Below are positions 51,096 to 59,285 of a DNA stretch of 64,000 nt, in pieces (position 1 is the first letter of the stretch; the number at the start of each line of letters is the position of its first letter). This DNA comes from DOZZ01 sp963792655 (GTDB taxonomy: Bacteria > Acidobacteriota > Terriglobia > Bryobacterales > Bryobacteraceae), in assembly GCA_963792655.1 (NCBI GenBank), contig CAWBWU010000002.1, positions 30,415-94,414 of the forward strand. The letters are read 5' to 3'. A program made the translations under genes and the position numbers. The notes under the pieces are model-generated. The model saw nothing but the letters and a program-made list of their open reading frames with translations, had not been told where the DNA came from and did not search any database.

Positions 51096-52034
51096 TCACA
51101 ACAGCATCAGCAGCAGCGCCTTTTGCGCGTGCAGCCGGTTCTCCGCTTGATCGAAAACGATCGAGCGCGATGACTCAATCACTTCTTCTGTCGATTCTTC
51201 GCCGCGCTTCGCAGGCAGGCAATGCATGAAAACTGCATCGGGCCGCGCGGACTCCATCAACTCGCGCGTTACCTGGAACGGCGCGAACTTTTTTACGCTT
51301 GGCGGCTTCGCTCTCCTGCCCCATGCTGGCCCAGACATCGGTGTACACCGCGTGCGCATCCGTCACCGCGACGCGCGGATTGTGCGTCAACGTGATCTCG
51401 CTGCCGGACGCTTTGGCCAGCGCGCGCGCTTCGCGCAGGATGCCCGCATCGGGCTCGTAGCCTACCGGCGTTGCGAGCGCAAAGTGCATGCCGAGTCGCG
51501 CCGCGTTCAGCATCAGCGAGTGCGCCACATTATTTCCATCGCCGACAAAGGTCAGCTTCACACCGCGCAGTTCTGGCCCGTGCGTATGCCCAAAGTGCTC
51601 GCGTAAGGTCTGCAAATCCGCCAGAGCCTGGCACGGGTGATACATGTCACTCAGCGCGTTGATCACTGGGCACGCAGCGAACGCAGCAAGCTGGTCACGG
51701 TATCTTGCGCAAAGGTGCGGGCGACAATTGCGTGCACCCAGCGCTCAAGATTGCGCGCGATGTCTTTCACCGGCTCGCGCGCGCCGATTGGACCTTCCAT
51801 GGTCACGACCGCGCCGCCCAACTGTTGCACGCCAAGCTCGAAGGTGAAGCGTGTGCGCAGCGAGGGCTTCTCAAACAGCAGTGCGACACTCTTGCCATCC
51901 AACCGGTGAGCAAACTCGCGCGGACTCTGCTTCACCTCCGCTGCGAGGTCGAGCAGCGCCAGCAGTTCCTCACGGGAGGCGTCTACGTCGCGCGTGAAAT
52001 CCATCGCTGAAATTTTCTGAATGGTCGCAGTCAC
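51096..52034 (-). CDS. argF: Ornithine carbamoyltransferase, frameshifted
   Basis: ArgF makes citrulline from ornithine and carbamoyl phosphate. GTG 52,034 is chosen because GGAGG lies 6 nt upstream. The carbamoyl-phosphate loop is FEKPSLRTRFTFE and the ornithine-loop Cys is in MHCLPAKRG. The frame changes near 51,690 and near 51,290; the latter falls exactly in a run of six T (51,287-51,292), typical of a sequencing indel. Corrected length is about 310. It is the first gene of the operon, right after the ARG boxes. Confidence 0.9.
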
Positions 52035-52046
52035 CCCAGCCTCCGG

Positions 52047-52082
52047 TGTGGATAATTATTCACCTAAATGAATAATTACACA
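52047..52082 (-). promoter_or_regulatory. Tandem ARG boxes (ArgR operator) upstream of argF
   Basis: Two AT-rich half-palindromes stand out in GC-rich DNA: TGTGGATAATTATTCA (52,047-52,062) and TGAATAATTACACA (52,069-52,082). Each resembles the ARG-box core TGAATAATTATTCA, and together they form one larger imperfect inverted repeat. Their centres are 20 bp apart, close to the 21-bp spacing known for paired ARG boxes bound by an ArgR hexamer. The pair ends 13 bp before the argF GTG start and probably overlaps the promoter. Confidence 0.85.
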
Positions 52083-52140
52083 TCAGATGGTGTGGCGCAA
52101 TGAAAGTGTCTGCCGCGCTCTCGCGGCATCCCGACGGCAG

Positions 52141-53088
52141 CTACGGCCACACGCGGTTCAGTATCCCGGCTAGCCGGTAACCAGCGCGAGCGATCTGGCC
52201 TTCGACCACTGGCACCGCGGCATTCTCGTATGCGTCACCGATCGCGATGTTCAGGTCCTGCACCTTTTGCGTTTCGGCCGGGCAAACATCGGTGGCGGAA
52301 GGCTGTTCCATCGGAATGGGCGGTGCCAGCTTGCCGTACACAACATCATTCGCGATCCCGTGCCCTTCCCACGCCCACGCGTTCAGGTCAGCGGGCGGTT
52401 GCCCCCATGTCTTCCAGTCAGCTGAATTCTTCTGATCGATAGAGCGGGCATCTTGGGCGACGGTGAGATGGCGCGCGGTAACGTCGTGCTCGATGATGTT
52501 GTAGTCCCACACGGCGTGCAGATTCGTGGGATGCGCCAGATCATAGAACTGCAGGCGCGTACAGTTGCCGCCGTGATCGTTGTTGTCCGTGGTGTGCAAG
52601 GGCTGATGCAGATCGCCGACGAAGTGGATCACGTACCGCAGCGCTTCGGCACGGTTCCGCACGGGAGCACTGGCGTCGCTCAAAACCGCAAGCTGTGCCT
52701 GAATTGCGTTGATCACGCAGCCGGGCAGCTCGCCCGTAGCTGAAGGAGTTCCCAACGCGGGGCAGTATTTCATCACGTTGGGCTCGGTCTCCGTGCGCGG
52801 GATGTCGATGAAGTGCCAGGGGCCATTCTTGCGAGCGGCACGCACGTCGTCGGCCCACGTTGCGTCGGCTGCCATCGGGTCGGCCGACCCGGTCTGGTCC
52901 TGCATGCGCGTTGCGCAGAACCGCTTCAGGTCCGGATCGACGGGACTCGCGGCGAGCAACCGATCAACCTCGGCGCTGGCGTGCGGGCTCAGGTGTGCGC
53001 GCGCGATCAGCGCAACCATCTGGTGCCCCTCACATCCCCAACCGAAGGCAGTGCTGCAAAAAAGTGCAGCCAACAAAAAGACGCGCAT
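52141..53088 (-). CDS. Secreted S1/P1-type nuclease
   Basis: ATG 53,088 gives signal peptide MRVFLLAALFCSTAFG, then Trp17 as mature N-terminus; in S1/P1 nucleases the N-terminal Trp ligates zinc through its amino group. Zinc ligands include the His in CEGHQMVALIA and the cluster FVGDLHQPLHTTDNNDHGGN, plus DYNIIEHD. About 315 residues, near the norm. It hydrolyses single-stranded DNA/RNA outside the cell, probably for phosphate or nucleotide scavenging. Confidence 0.92.
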   Translation of the reverse strand: MRVFLLAALFCSTAFGWGCEGHQMVALIARAHLSPHASAEVDRLLAASPVDPDLKRFCATRMQDQTGSADPMAADATWADDVRAARKNGPWHFIDIPRTETEPNVMKYCPALGTPSATGELPGCVINAIQAQLAVLSDASAPVRNRAEALRYVIHFVGDLHQPLHTTDNNDHGGNCTRLQFYDLAHPTNLHAVWDYNIIEHDVTARHLTVAQDARSIDQKNSADWKTWGQPPADLNAWAWEGHGIANDVVYGKLAPPIPMEQPSATDVCPAETQKVQDLNIAIGDAYENAAVPVVEGQIARAGYRLAGILNRVWP

Positions 53089-53134
53089 GAACGGATTGTA
53101 GCGGCTGAATGTTTCGTTCATCTGTCAGAGCGCG

Positions 53135-53161
53135 AGCGCGTGGGCTTATACCGCACGCGCT
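53135..53161 (-). terminator. GC-rich hairpin at the end of the propeller-protein gene
   Basis: AGCGCGTG (53,135-53,142) and CACGCGCT (53,154-53,161) form a perfect 8-bp stem with an 11-nt loop, overlapping the stop codon of the minus-strand gene. No U-tract follows, so it is a terminator candidate only. Confidence 0.4.
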
Positions 53162-55295
53162 ACTTCACCGAGATCACGACACCAGAATCAGTGAAGCCAC
53201 CGTTGCCAGCGCCGACCTGAACAGTTAACAGGTTCGCCAAAGCTCCCGCCGGCAAACTCGACGGCAACTTTACGTTGATCTGATTCACGCCCGCGACAAA
53301 TCCTGGCGCGCTGCCTGCATATACCGGCTGCGCCGTGATCATCTCGTCAAATTGAACGCTGACCGGAAGAACCGCGAGGTGCGCCGCATCGTTGATGACG
53401 GAACCATCCACGGGCAGCGGCGATTGCACCCCGAAGCCGGTGCCATACAGCGACACGATGCTGCCGAGCGCGGCGGGGTTGGAAGGCGAATTGATGCTGC
53501 CATCCTGATTCAGCACCGCGCCTTGCATCGGATTGCCTCCCACGCCGTCGCGCACGATTCCAGCAAACGCTGCGCTCACCGTCACCGGCAATGCTGTCGA
53601 ATTCGCGCCGTTGTTCTGCACGACGATGTTCGTCGTTGCACCAGGTTTCAGGCCGAATGGTGCGACGGCATTAATCTGCGTCGCGCTCACGTACAGCAGC
53701 GGAACCGCTACGCCGTCGAACGTGACCATTACGCCGCCCAGCGATGTGCCCACCTGGCCGCTCGAGTTCAGGCTGAAGACCTGGCCTGTCTGGGGGCCAA
53801 GGCGTTCGCCGAAGATCGAGATGATCTCGCCCGGCGAAACGCCCGCGGCAAAGGACGCGGCGTTCACGACAGCTCCAATGCCCGGCGCAGTCGAGACGAG
53901 TGCGAAGTCAACCTTGGCGATGCCATCGGTCGCACCGCTGCGAGCCTCAACGTAGGCGTTGCCGGATGCATCGGTCGTGAACGGCGTGCCCTCACGGATA
54001 GCCGTCGCATACAGTAGCTGACCGGAACTGTTGAAGCGCTCGATGAAGTTGCCGCTCGTCGTTTTCTCGAACGCGTTGGCTGTAACGGGAATCGGATATT
54101 GCGCGGCGAGCCCGAACACTTCCAGATTGCCCTGCGCGTCGCGCAGCACGCGAGTCGCGCGATCGCCGCCGGTTCGGGTTGAGAAGATCAGGTTCGTTCC
54201 GTCTGGAGAAACTTCCGCGAGGAAGCCCGTTCCCGATTGCCCCGTGATCTGATTCTTCAGCGGAAAGTCCGCCGAGTCCGCCTGACCGGCGACATAGGCA
54301 TCTCCATTCCCATCCACAGCGATGCTGTTGCCCGCGTCGCTGGCGCTGCCACCCAGCAGCGTCGCATACACGAGCGCAGAACCATCCGCCTTCAGCTTCG
54401 CTACATACGCGTTGGCCACACCGTTGAGCCTCGTTTGAAAAGCACCGGCCGTGGCTGGGAACGGCGGCATCGCCTGGGCCTTGCCGGTGAGATAAGCAGC
54501 GCCCATGTTGTCGACCGCGATGCCTGCAACCGGATCATCGAAATAGGTTGAGTACAGAAGAAAGGAGCCGTCGGCACTCAACTTGGTGACGAAGCCGGAC
54601 CCGGTTGTCAACGCAGCACTGCCAGGCTGCGCGGCGTAAGCTCCCGGCGTGACGGGAAAATTTGTCGACGTGGTGCGGCCCGCGACGTAAACGTTATTCT
54701 GGCTATCCACCGCAACACCTGCTGGTACTTCGTCACCGCTGCCGCCAAGCAATGTGGAGAACAGCAGAGCACTTCCAGTGCTGTTCAGTTTTGCGACAAA
54801 CACATCTCCACCAGCCGATGGCGGAAACGGATTGGCATAAGGCAGCGCCGTGTACGTGCCGTTGAAGTGGTTCTGTACCGCATTCACAGTGACGGGAAAG
54901 TCGAACGAATAACTATAGCCGGTGACGATGGCGTTACCGGCATTGTCGACCGTGATCGCGGTCGCCTGATCATTCACCGTGCCACCGAGCAGCGTCGCGT
55001 AGACTACCTTGCCGGACGCATCCAGCTTGACGACAAACGATTCTGAGCAACCCACCTGCACCGTGAGCACGCTGCACATTTTGAACTGCGTCTGGTACGC
55101 GCCCGCAGTCGTCTGAAAGGCGTCGACTGCGCCGGGCAGCACTGACGTGGCCCCAGCGAGATAGATGTTGCCCGCGCTATCGACCGCAACGGCGCGAATG
55201 CTGGCACCGGGGATCGTACTGGTATAGGCAATCGCGCCACGGTCCTGCGCCACGAGTGAAACAACTGTAAGTAGAAAAAGGGCAAATAATTTCAT
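53160..55295 (-). CDS. Secreted SBBP-type beta-propeller protein with Solibacter-type C-terminal domain
   Basis: ATG 55,295 follows GGAGGTGCCC and gives signal peptide MKLFALFLLTVVSLVAQ. About 711 residues. Residues about 25-450 hold repeated SBBP blades (YATLLGGSASDAGNSIAVDG, VDNAGNAIVTGYSYS, DSQNNVYVAGRT). The C-terminal about 240 residues (NAASFAAGVSPGEIISIFGE, INAVAPFGLKPG, LYGTGFG) match the TIGR03437-type domain expanded in Ca. Solibacter. Probably extracellular or cell-surface; function unknown. Confidence 0.88.
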   Translation of the reverse strand: MKLFALFLLTVVSLVAQDRGAIAYTSTIPGASIRAVAVDSAGNIYLAGATSVLPGAVDAFQTTAGAYQTQFKMCSVLTVQVGCSESFVVKLDASGKVVYATLLGGTVNDQATAITVDNAGNAIVTGYSYSFDFPVTVNAVQNHFNGTYTALPYANPFPPSAGGDVFVAKLNSTGSALLFSTLLGGSGDEVPAGVAVDSQNNVYVAGRTTSTNFPVTPGAYAAQPGSAALTTGSGFVTKLSADGSFLLYSTYFDDPVAGIAVDNMGAAYLTGKAQAMPPFPATAGAFQTRLNGVANAYVAKLKADGSALVYATLLGGSASDAGNSIAVDGNGDAYVAGQADSADFPLKNQITGQSGTGFLAEVSPDGTNLIFSTRTGGDRATRVLRDAQGNLEVFGLAAQYPIPVTANAFEKTTSGNFIERFNSSGQLLYATAIREGTPFTTDASGNAYVEARSGATDGIAKVDFALVSTAPGIGAVVNAASFAAGVSPGEIISIFGERLGPQTGQVFSLNSSGQVGTSLGGVMVTFDGVAVPLLYVSATQINAVAPFGLKPGATTNIVVQNNGANSTALPVTVSAAFAGIVRDGVGGNPMQGAVLNQDGSINSPSNPAALGSIVSLYGTGFGVQSPLPVDGSVINDAAHLAVLPVSVQFDEMITAQPVYAGSAPGFVAGVNQINVKLPSSLPAGALANLLTVQVGAGNGGFTDSGVVISVK

Positions 55296-55348
55296 GGGCA
55301 CCTCCTTCATACCATTGGCGGGAAGCTAGTCGCGCTCCGCGACGCTCA

Positions 55349-55528
55349 TCATTTTTCGTCTGGGAATTCGAAGCGCCAGACGTCCGGCTCACCCTTAGCC
55401 CGTCGCTGCTCCGCTTGCCACAGCAGATACGTGCCGCAAACCGGTTCCTCACGATGTTTCTGCCTTAAGTCTGGCTCGGGCAGACGGTGGACGTCTTCGT
55501 TCTCATCAAACTCGCCCGCGTGTCTCAA
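55349..55528 (-). CDS. Small hypothetical protein (59 aa)
   Basis: A short frame with a TTG start preceded by a perfect AGGAGGT eight bases upstream. The product is acidic and hydrophilic, beginning RHAGEFDENEDVHRLPEPD and ending VWRFEFPDEK, with one Cys (EEPVCGTYLLWQAEQ). No membrane segment and no recognised domain. The strong ribosome binding site and protein-like composition support it. It lies 53 bp upstream of the propeller gene; 221 bp to its other side hold nothing recognised. Confidence 0.5.
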   Translation of the reverse strand: MRHAGEFDENEDVHRLPEPDLRQKHREEPVCGTYLLWQAEQRRAKGEPDVWRFEFPDEK

Positions 55529-55749
55529 GAGTAGCTACCTCCTGACGGAACATCGTATCGCAGCCTTTACCGCTGTACTGAGTAGCATTCGCGTCCATTC
55601 GCGGCAAAGAGTTGGCCCCCTCCGGACGCTCAAGCGGACATCATCTCGACGCCTCAAATTCCTCTTTACGAGGCGCGCGCGTCCGCAAGCGCAACACCAG
55701 GTGCTGGATATACTAACTGTTCCCCAAACCCCCCACAACTGAGGAGCCA

Positions 55750-56670
55750 ATGAAATTCTGGAGAATGGCAATGAGCGAAGGCCAGGGACCCCTAGCGGAG
55801 AAAATGTTTGGACAAGCCATCAACTTAGGCGTTGCGGCAATCACGTACGACCCGCTTATCGATACGGACCTGTCCCAATTTCCAGAAAACGAGCCCAAAG
55901 AGCGGTGGTCACAACTTGCCCCGTCCCAGCGCAGCAGCCTTCGCAAAGTCGCTTACGAGATGGCGCCGGGCGACATCATATTTCTTAAGAACGGGCCTGA
56001 AATCATCGACCGTGGCACCGTCATTGGCCCCTATCAATTCGATTCCGAGTTCAGAATTCGCGACAAGCGTGGCCGCGCGTGGCCGCACCAGGTCCCCGTC
56101 CGCTGGTCAACTAATTTCCAGCCCGTAAGAATCCAGGTAGGGACATCGCAGCTACTCACGGTGCAGGAGATAACCCGTGAAGATGCCGCGAAGATCGATG
56201 CCCAGGTCCCCGCCGCGAATAATACTACCGCCTCCGCGCCTCTACTGACCGAAGACGACTACCTACGGGCCTCCCCCGCTCTCCTGAAACACATCATTCC
56301 CAAGCACAACAAGCTCTCCAACGACTTCCGCGAATGGCTCGACCGCCAACATAAGGTGAAAGCCATCCAGGAACACCGACGCGTCGACGTCCGGTTCCAC
56401 ATCAACGGCAAAACTGCCCTTGCCGAACTGAAAATCTGCTGTTACGGCACCACCACCGGCTCTATTCGCGAAGCCCTTGGCCAGATTTTCGAATACAACC
56501 ACTACCCGTCCCGCGAAGTCGCGGATACTTGGCTAATTATTCTGGATAGCGAGCCTTCGGACTCCGATAAGCTCTACATCTCAGCACTCCGCGGCCAGCG
56601 GTCCCTCCCGCTCACGATCGGCTGGCAAACACAGCGAAGCTTCGCCTTTCACCCGAAGTGGCCGGAATGA
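55750..56670 (+). CDS. Putative modification-sensing nuclease: EVE/PUA-like + PD-(D/E)XK
   Basis: A 306-residue protein; GAGGAGCCA precedes ATG. Residues 1-135 resemble an EVE/PUA-like reader fold (FWRMAMSEGQ, MAPGDIIFLKNG, RGTVIGPYQFD). Residues about 170-300 form a nuclease-like domain: Asp213 (RRVDVRF), Glu226 and Lys228 (ALAELKICCYG), then SIREALGQIFEYNHYP, as in PD-(D/E)XK enzymes. A reader joined to a nuclease is the plan of modification-dependent restriction enzymes. It begins an R-M-rich region. The domain calls are by eye and need profile confirmation. Confidence 0.6.
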   Translation: MKFWRMAMSEGQGPLAEKMFGQAINLGVAAITYDPLIDTDLSQFPENEPKERWSQLAPSQRSSLRKVAYEMAPGDIIFLKNGPEIIDRGTVIGPYQFDSEFRIRDKRGRAWPHQVPVRWSTNFQPVRIQVGTSQLLTVQEITREDAAKIDAQVPAANNTTASAPLLTEDDYLRASPALLKHIIPKHNKLSNDFREWLDRQHKVKAIQEHRRVDVRFHINGKTALAELKICCYGTTTGSIREALGQIFEYNHYPSREVADTWLIILDSEPSDSDKLYISALRGQRSLPLTIGWQTQRSFAFHPKWPE

Positions 56671-56714
56671 TCAGGCTATCGGAAAATGCGAGGACGGGTC
56701 TTTGAAAGTATTGA

Positions 56715-56879
56715 CTAACTCATGTGCTGCAACATGAGCTGCGCTTGCGAACTGCGCAACTGTGCAAAGCCATAAGTTTCTAGTTGCTTGGCTAATTGAG
56801 ATTCAGTCGATATCGGTTTGTGATAACTAGCCATGCACACACCCTCGAAATATCCTCCTACACGGATCGTCAGACCCAT
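56715..56879 (-). CDS. Small hypothetical protein (54 aa)
   Basis: Starts MGLTIRVGGYFEGVCMASYH and ends MLQHMS. A shorter start at 56,834 (MASYHKPIS) has CGAGGG six bases upstream and may be the real one, giving 39 residues. No known domain. It ends a chain of small minus-strand frames between two defence-type genes. Confidence 0.35.
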   Translation of the reverse strand: MGLTIRVGGYFEGVCMASYHKPISTESQLAKQLETYGFAQLRSSQAQLMLQHMS

Positions 56880-56887
56880 TGCTGCGG

Positions 56888-57150
56888 CTAAGCTGATCTC
56901 CGCCCTTTAACCGCAGTAAGTTTCAATTCCAAGTAGCGTTTGAATGCATTCTGATAAGCATCGATCAACTTTGAACCTCTCCCCCGCCAATTGTCACGAA
57001 TTTGCCGCTGTATCGGTTGTCGGGCCCCGCGAAATAATATCGAATCTCCCACGCTTTTCCAAAAACGCGGAGATCTCCGCCGTCCGGCAGCTTTTCCTCA
57101 TAATGCCCGGAAATCTCGGTAGATTGTATCGCGGTAGCATGATCCTTTTC
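56888..57150 (-). other. Possible small coding frames in the 520-bp gap
   Basis: Two further minus-strand frames look protein-like. One ends at 56,965 and reads KLPDGGDLRVFGKAWEIRYY, then FAGPDNRYSGKFVTIGGG; it lacks a standard start in its own frame, but an ATG with GGAAAAGGATC before it at 57,140 is one frame away, so an indel is possible. A TTG start at 56,968 overlaps its stop (TTGA) and gives 26 residues, LIDAYQNAFKRYLELKLTAV. Together with the next gene this could be a degraded toxin-antitoxin-sized operon. No family recognised. Confidence 0.35.
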
Positions 57151-57191
57151 CTACCGCTATTCAAACCGAGTACAATAGACCCTCAACTGCA

Positions 57192-58299
57192 ATGCAATCG
57201 CTCAATTTTGAGTTTTTGCGTCCAAAATATGCCGAAATGGCAGATCTCGGGGCGTTTGCCGAACGGTACGTATGGTCCGATCCATCCAGTGCTGCAGTGA
57301 AACTGCGTTCCTTCGGCGAACTGCTGACGGGCGCTATCTACCACCGCTTGAGGCTGCCGCGGCCTGAAGAAAATGAGTTTGTCAGCCTGCTCTGTGCGCC
57401 CGAATTCAAAGCCGCCGTTCCGGTCGTCATCCAGGACACACTTCACGGCCTTCGCAAAGAAGGCAATCAGGCTGCCCACGGTGGTTCTATTCCTGGCGCA
57501 CGGGCGGGCAATCTACTCAGAGACGCGTTCAACTTATCTCGCTGGTGGGCAGCCGCCGCTCTGGGCCTTCGCCTAGAGAGCCTCGCTGCATTTCAGCTTC
57601 CCGCCATGGAGTCGCGCCCCACGCCCGAGGCCCCGGCACAGGAAGCCGAACTGGATAACACCGTTAAAACCGCCCTGGGCCAGCAACAACAGTACGAACC
57701 CATCATCCCCCTACCCGAACAACTCGCCGCCGCCCGGGCCGACGGACAACAGACTGCCGATCTCCTCCACATCAGCGAAGCCGAAACGCGGCAGTGCCTG
57801 ATCGACCGTGACCTCGCTCGCGCCGGTTGGAAAGTAGGCCACCACGGCGGAAACACCAGCGAGGTCACGCAAGAGCACATTATCCCCAACGGCACCCGCG
57901 CCGACTACGTGCTCTGGGAAGACAACGGCAAGCCGCTGGCCGTCATTGAAGCCAAGAAGACTTCGCGTGACATTGAGGCCGGCCGGCGTCAGGCATTCGG
58001 CTATGCAGATGAACTGGAAAAGCAATTCCAGCAGCGCCCAGTGATCTTCACGACGAACGGCCCCGACATATCCATCTGGGAAGGCGAATACCCGCCGCGA
58101 TCGCTTTTCGGTTTCTATTCCAAAGACAGCCTGCAATTCCGTCTCTACCAGCGCGCTGCGAAAAAGCCGCTCGCGACCGTTACCATCGACCCAGCGATCA
58201 CCGACCGTCTTTACCAGATCGAGGCGATACGCCGTGTTTCCGAGCGCTTCACCGCAAACTTCCGCAAAGCTCTGCTCGTCCAGGCCACCGGTACCGGCA
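57192..58299 (+). pseudogene. hsdR: Type I restriction enzyme R subunit (HsdR), truncated in Walker A
   Basis: The first about 369 residues of an HsdR-like protein. An N-terminal DUF4145-like helical domain (FGELLTGAIYHRLRLP, DTLHGLRKEGNQAAHGG) is followed by a linker and a PD-(D/E)XK domain with Asp238 (TRADYVLWEDNG) and Glu253/Lys255 (AVIEAKKTSRD). The helicase then begins (LYQIEAIRRVSERF, ALLVQATGTG) and homology stops after GTG of the Walker A loop, where GKT is expected. From 58,300 the same frame reads antisense through a methyltransferase to a chance stop at 58,562. No hsdM or hsdS nearby. The enzyme cannot translocate DNA. Confidence 0.85.
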
Positions 58300-58301
58300 G
58301 G

Positions 58302-58984
58302 CTTCGCATCGCCCCCTTAGCATTCAGTTTGTCCCAACTCGCATTGATCACATGCCCGGAGGGGCGAGTAGTTTCCTTTACGCCTCGTGCGTTCAAACGC
58401 AGCATGTCTGCGCTGTACGGCTTTAATACTTTCAAGTTGCTTGCCTTCGGATGCGGGGTCTTCGAGAGCCACCAGACGTGCTCGACGGAGTCTTTCACGC
58501 GCACCCGACGGACCGTCACCCACTCGGCGGGCACGGGCATCTTTGCCGGATTGTACCAATAGCATTCCTGGGCGAGATGAAAGCCAATCTCGTCCACGAG
58601 AGCGATGAGCAGCTTGTATTGATAAAGAGAGCGAGTAGGCGTGCCTTCATTCCAGCTTCCGCCGATATTGAGGACGAAACTGCCGTCCTCTCGCAAAACC
58701 CGGAAAATTTGAGCGGCGAATGGCTTGAACCAGCTCAATGTAATCGGCCTTTGAAACATTGCCGTAGCTTTTCTTGAAATGCAGCGCATACGGCGGCGAG
58801 GTCAGCACCAAATTGACGCTGCCCGCCGGCAGCAGACTAAGCAGTTCGAGCGAATCTCCGAGATACGCCGCTCCATTCGGTGTGGTGTAGAACGCGTCGC
58901 ATCCGGAATTGCGAACGGCGCAGCCTCACCTGCCGCCGGGAACAGAGTCTGTTGTTGCGGGATAAGCATGGGTGGTGATTTCAT
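58302..58984 (-). pseudogene. DNA methyltransferase (TSPPY type), C-terminus lost, frameshifted
   Basis: ATG 58,984 starts MKSPPMLIPQQQTLFPAAGE. After frame changes near 58,893 and 58,737 the protein reads GAAYLGDSLELLSLLPAGSV, LVLTSPPYALHFKKSYGN (catalytic motif IV), and FRVLREDGSFVLNIGGSWNE. It then fades out at INASWDKLNAKGA, about 58,310. Motif order IV-before-I places it in the beta class (m4C or m6A). The C-terminal SAM-binding FxGxG motif that should follow is missing, so the enzyme should be inactive. The loss point coincides with the end of hsdR homology on the other strand. Confidence 0.8.
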
Positions 58985-59067
58985 GGCAGTGTCGATGTCT
59001 CAATCTGCTAGGGCTCGTTCGTTAATTAAAGACATTCCGGCAGACATAGCCGGAAAGCGGAGGAAGA

Positions 59068-59285
59068 GTGCCACAAAAGGTTCACGATGTCAACCCATTA
59101 ATACCGCTTGATTGGATTACAAAAGCTGAGGCGGCGCGAATTCGCGGTGTGACGCGGCAGGCCATCGCGAAGCTGGTCAATAAAGGCAGGCTCTCCACGT
59201 TGGAGATCGCAGGCCGAGACTGGTCAAGCGCGCCGACGTGGAAGCTTACAAACCCCGTCACGGGGGAAGGCCCGCAGGATCATGA
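59068..59285 (+). CDS. Excisionase-like helix-turn-helix protein, one frameshift
   Basis: GTG 59,068 has GGAGG upstream. The product contains LDWITKAEAARIRGVTRQAI, then AKLVNKGRL, a MerR/excisionase-type helix-turn-helix. One base near 59,218 breaks the frame; the corrected end is LVKRADVEAYKPRHGGRPAG with stop at 59,285. About 72 residues. The stop overlaps the next ATG (ATGA). Position between a methyltransferase and a nuclease gene suggests a restriction-modification controller. Confidence 0.7.

Noticed and set aside
57192..58562. Complete 456-residue HsdR-like protein
   Set aside because: After 58,299 the frame is antisense to a methyltransferase and loses all helicase homology; the stop is incidental.
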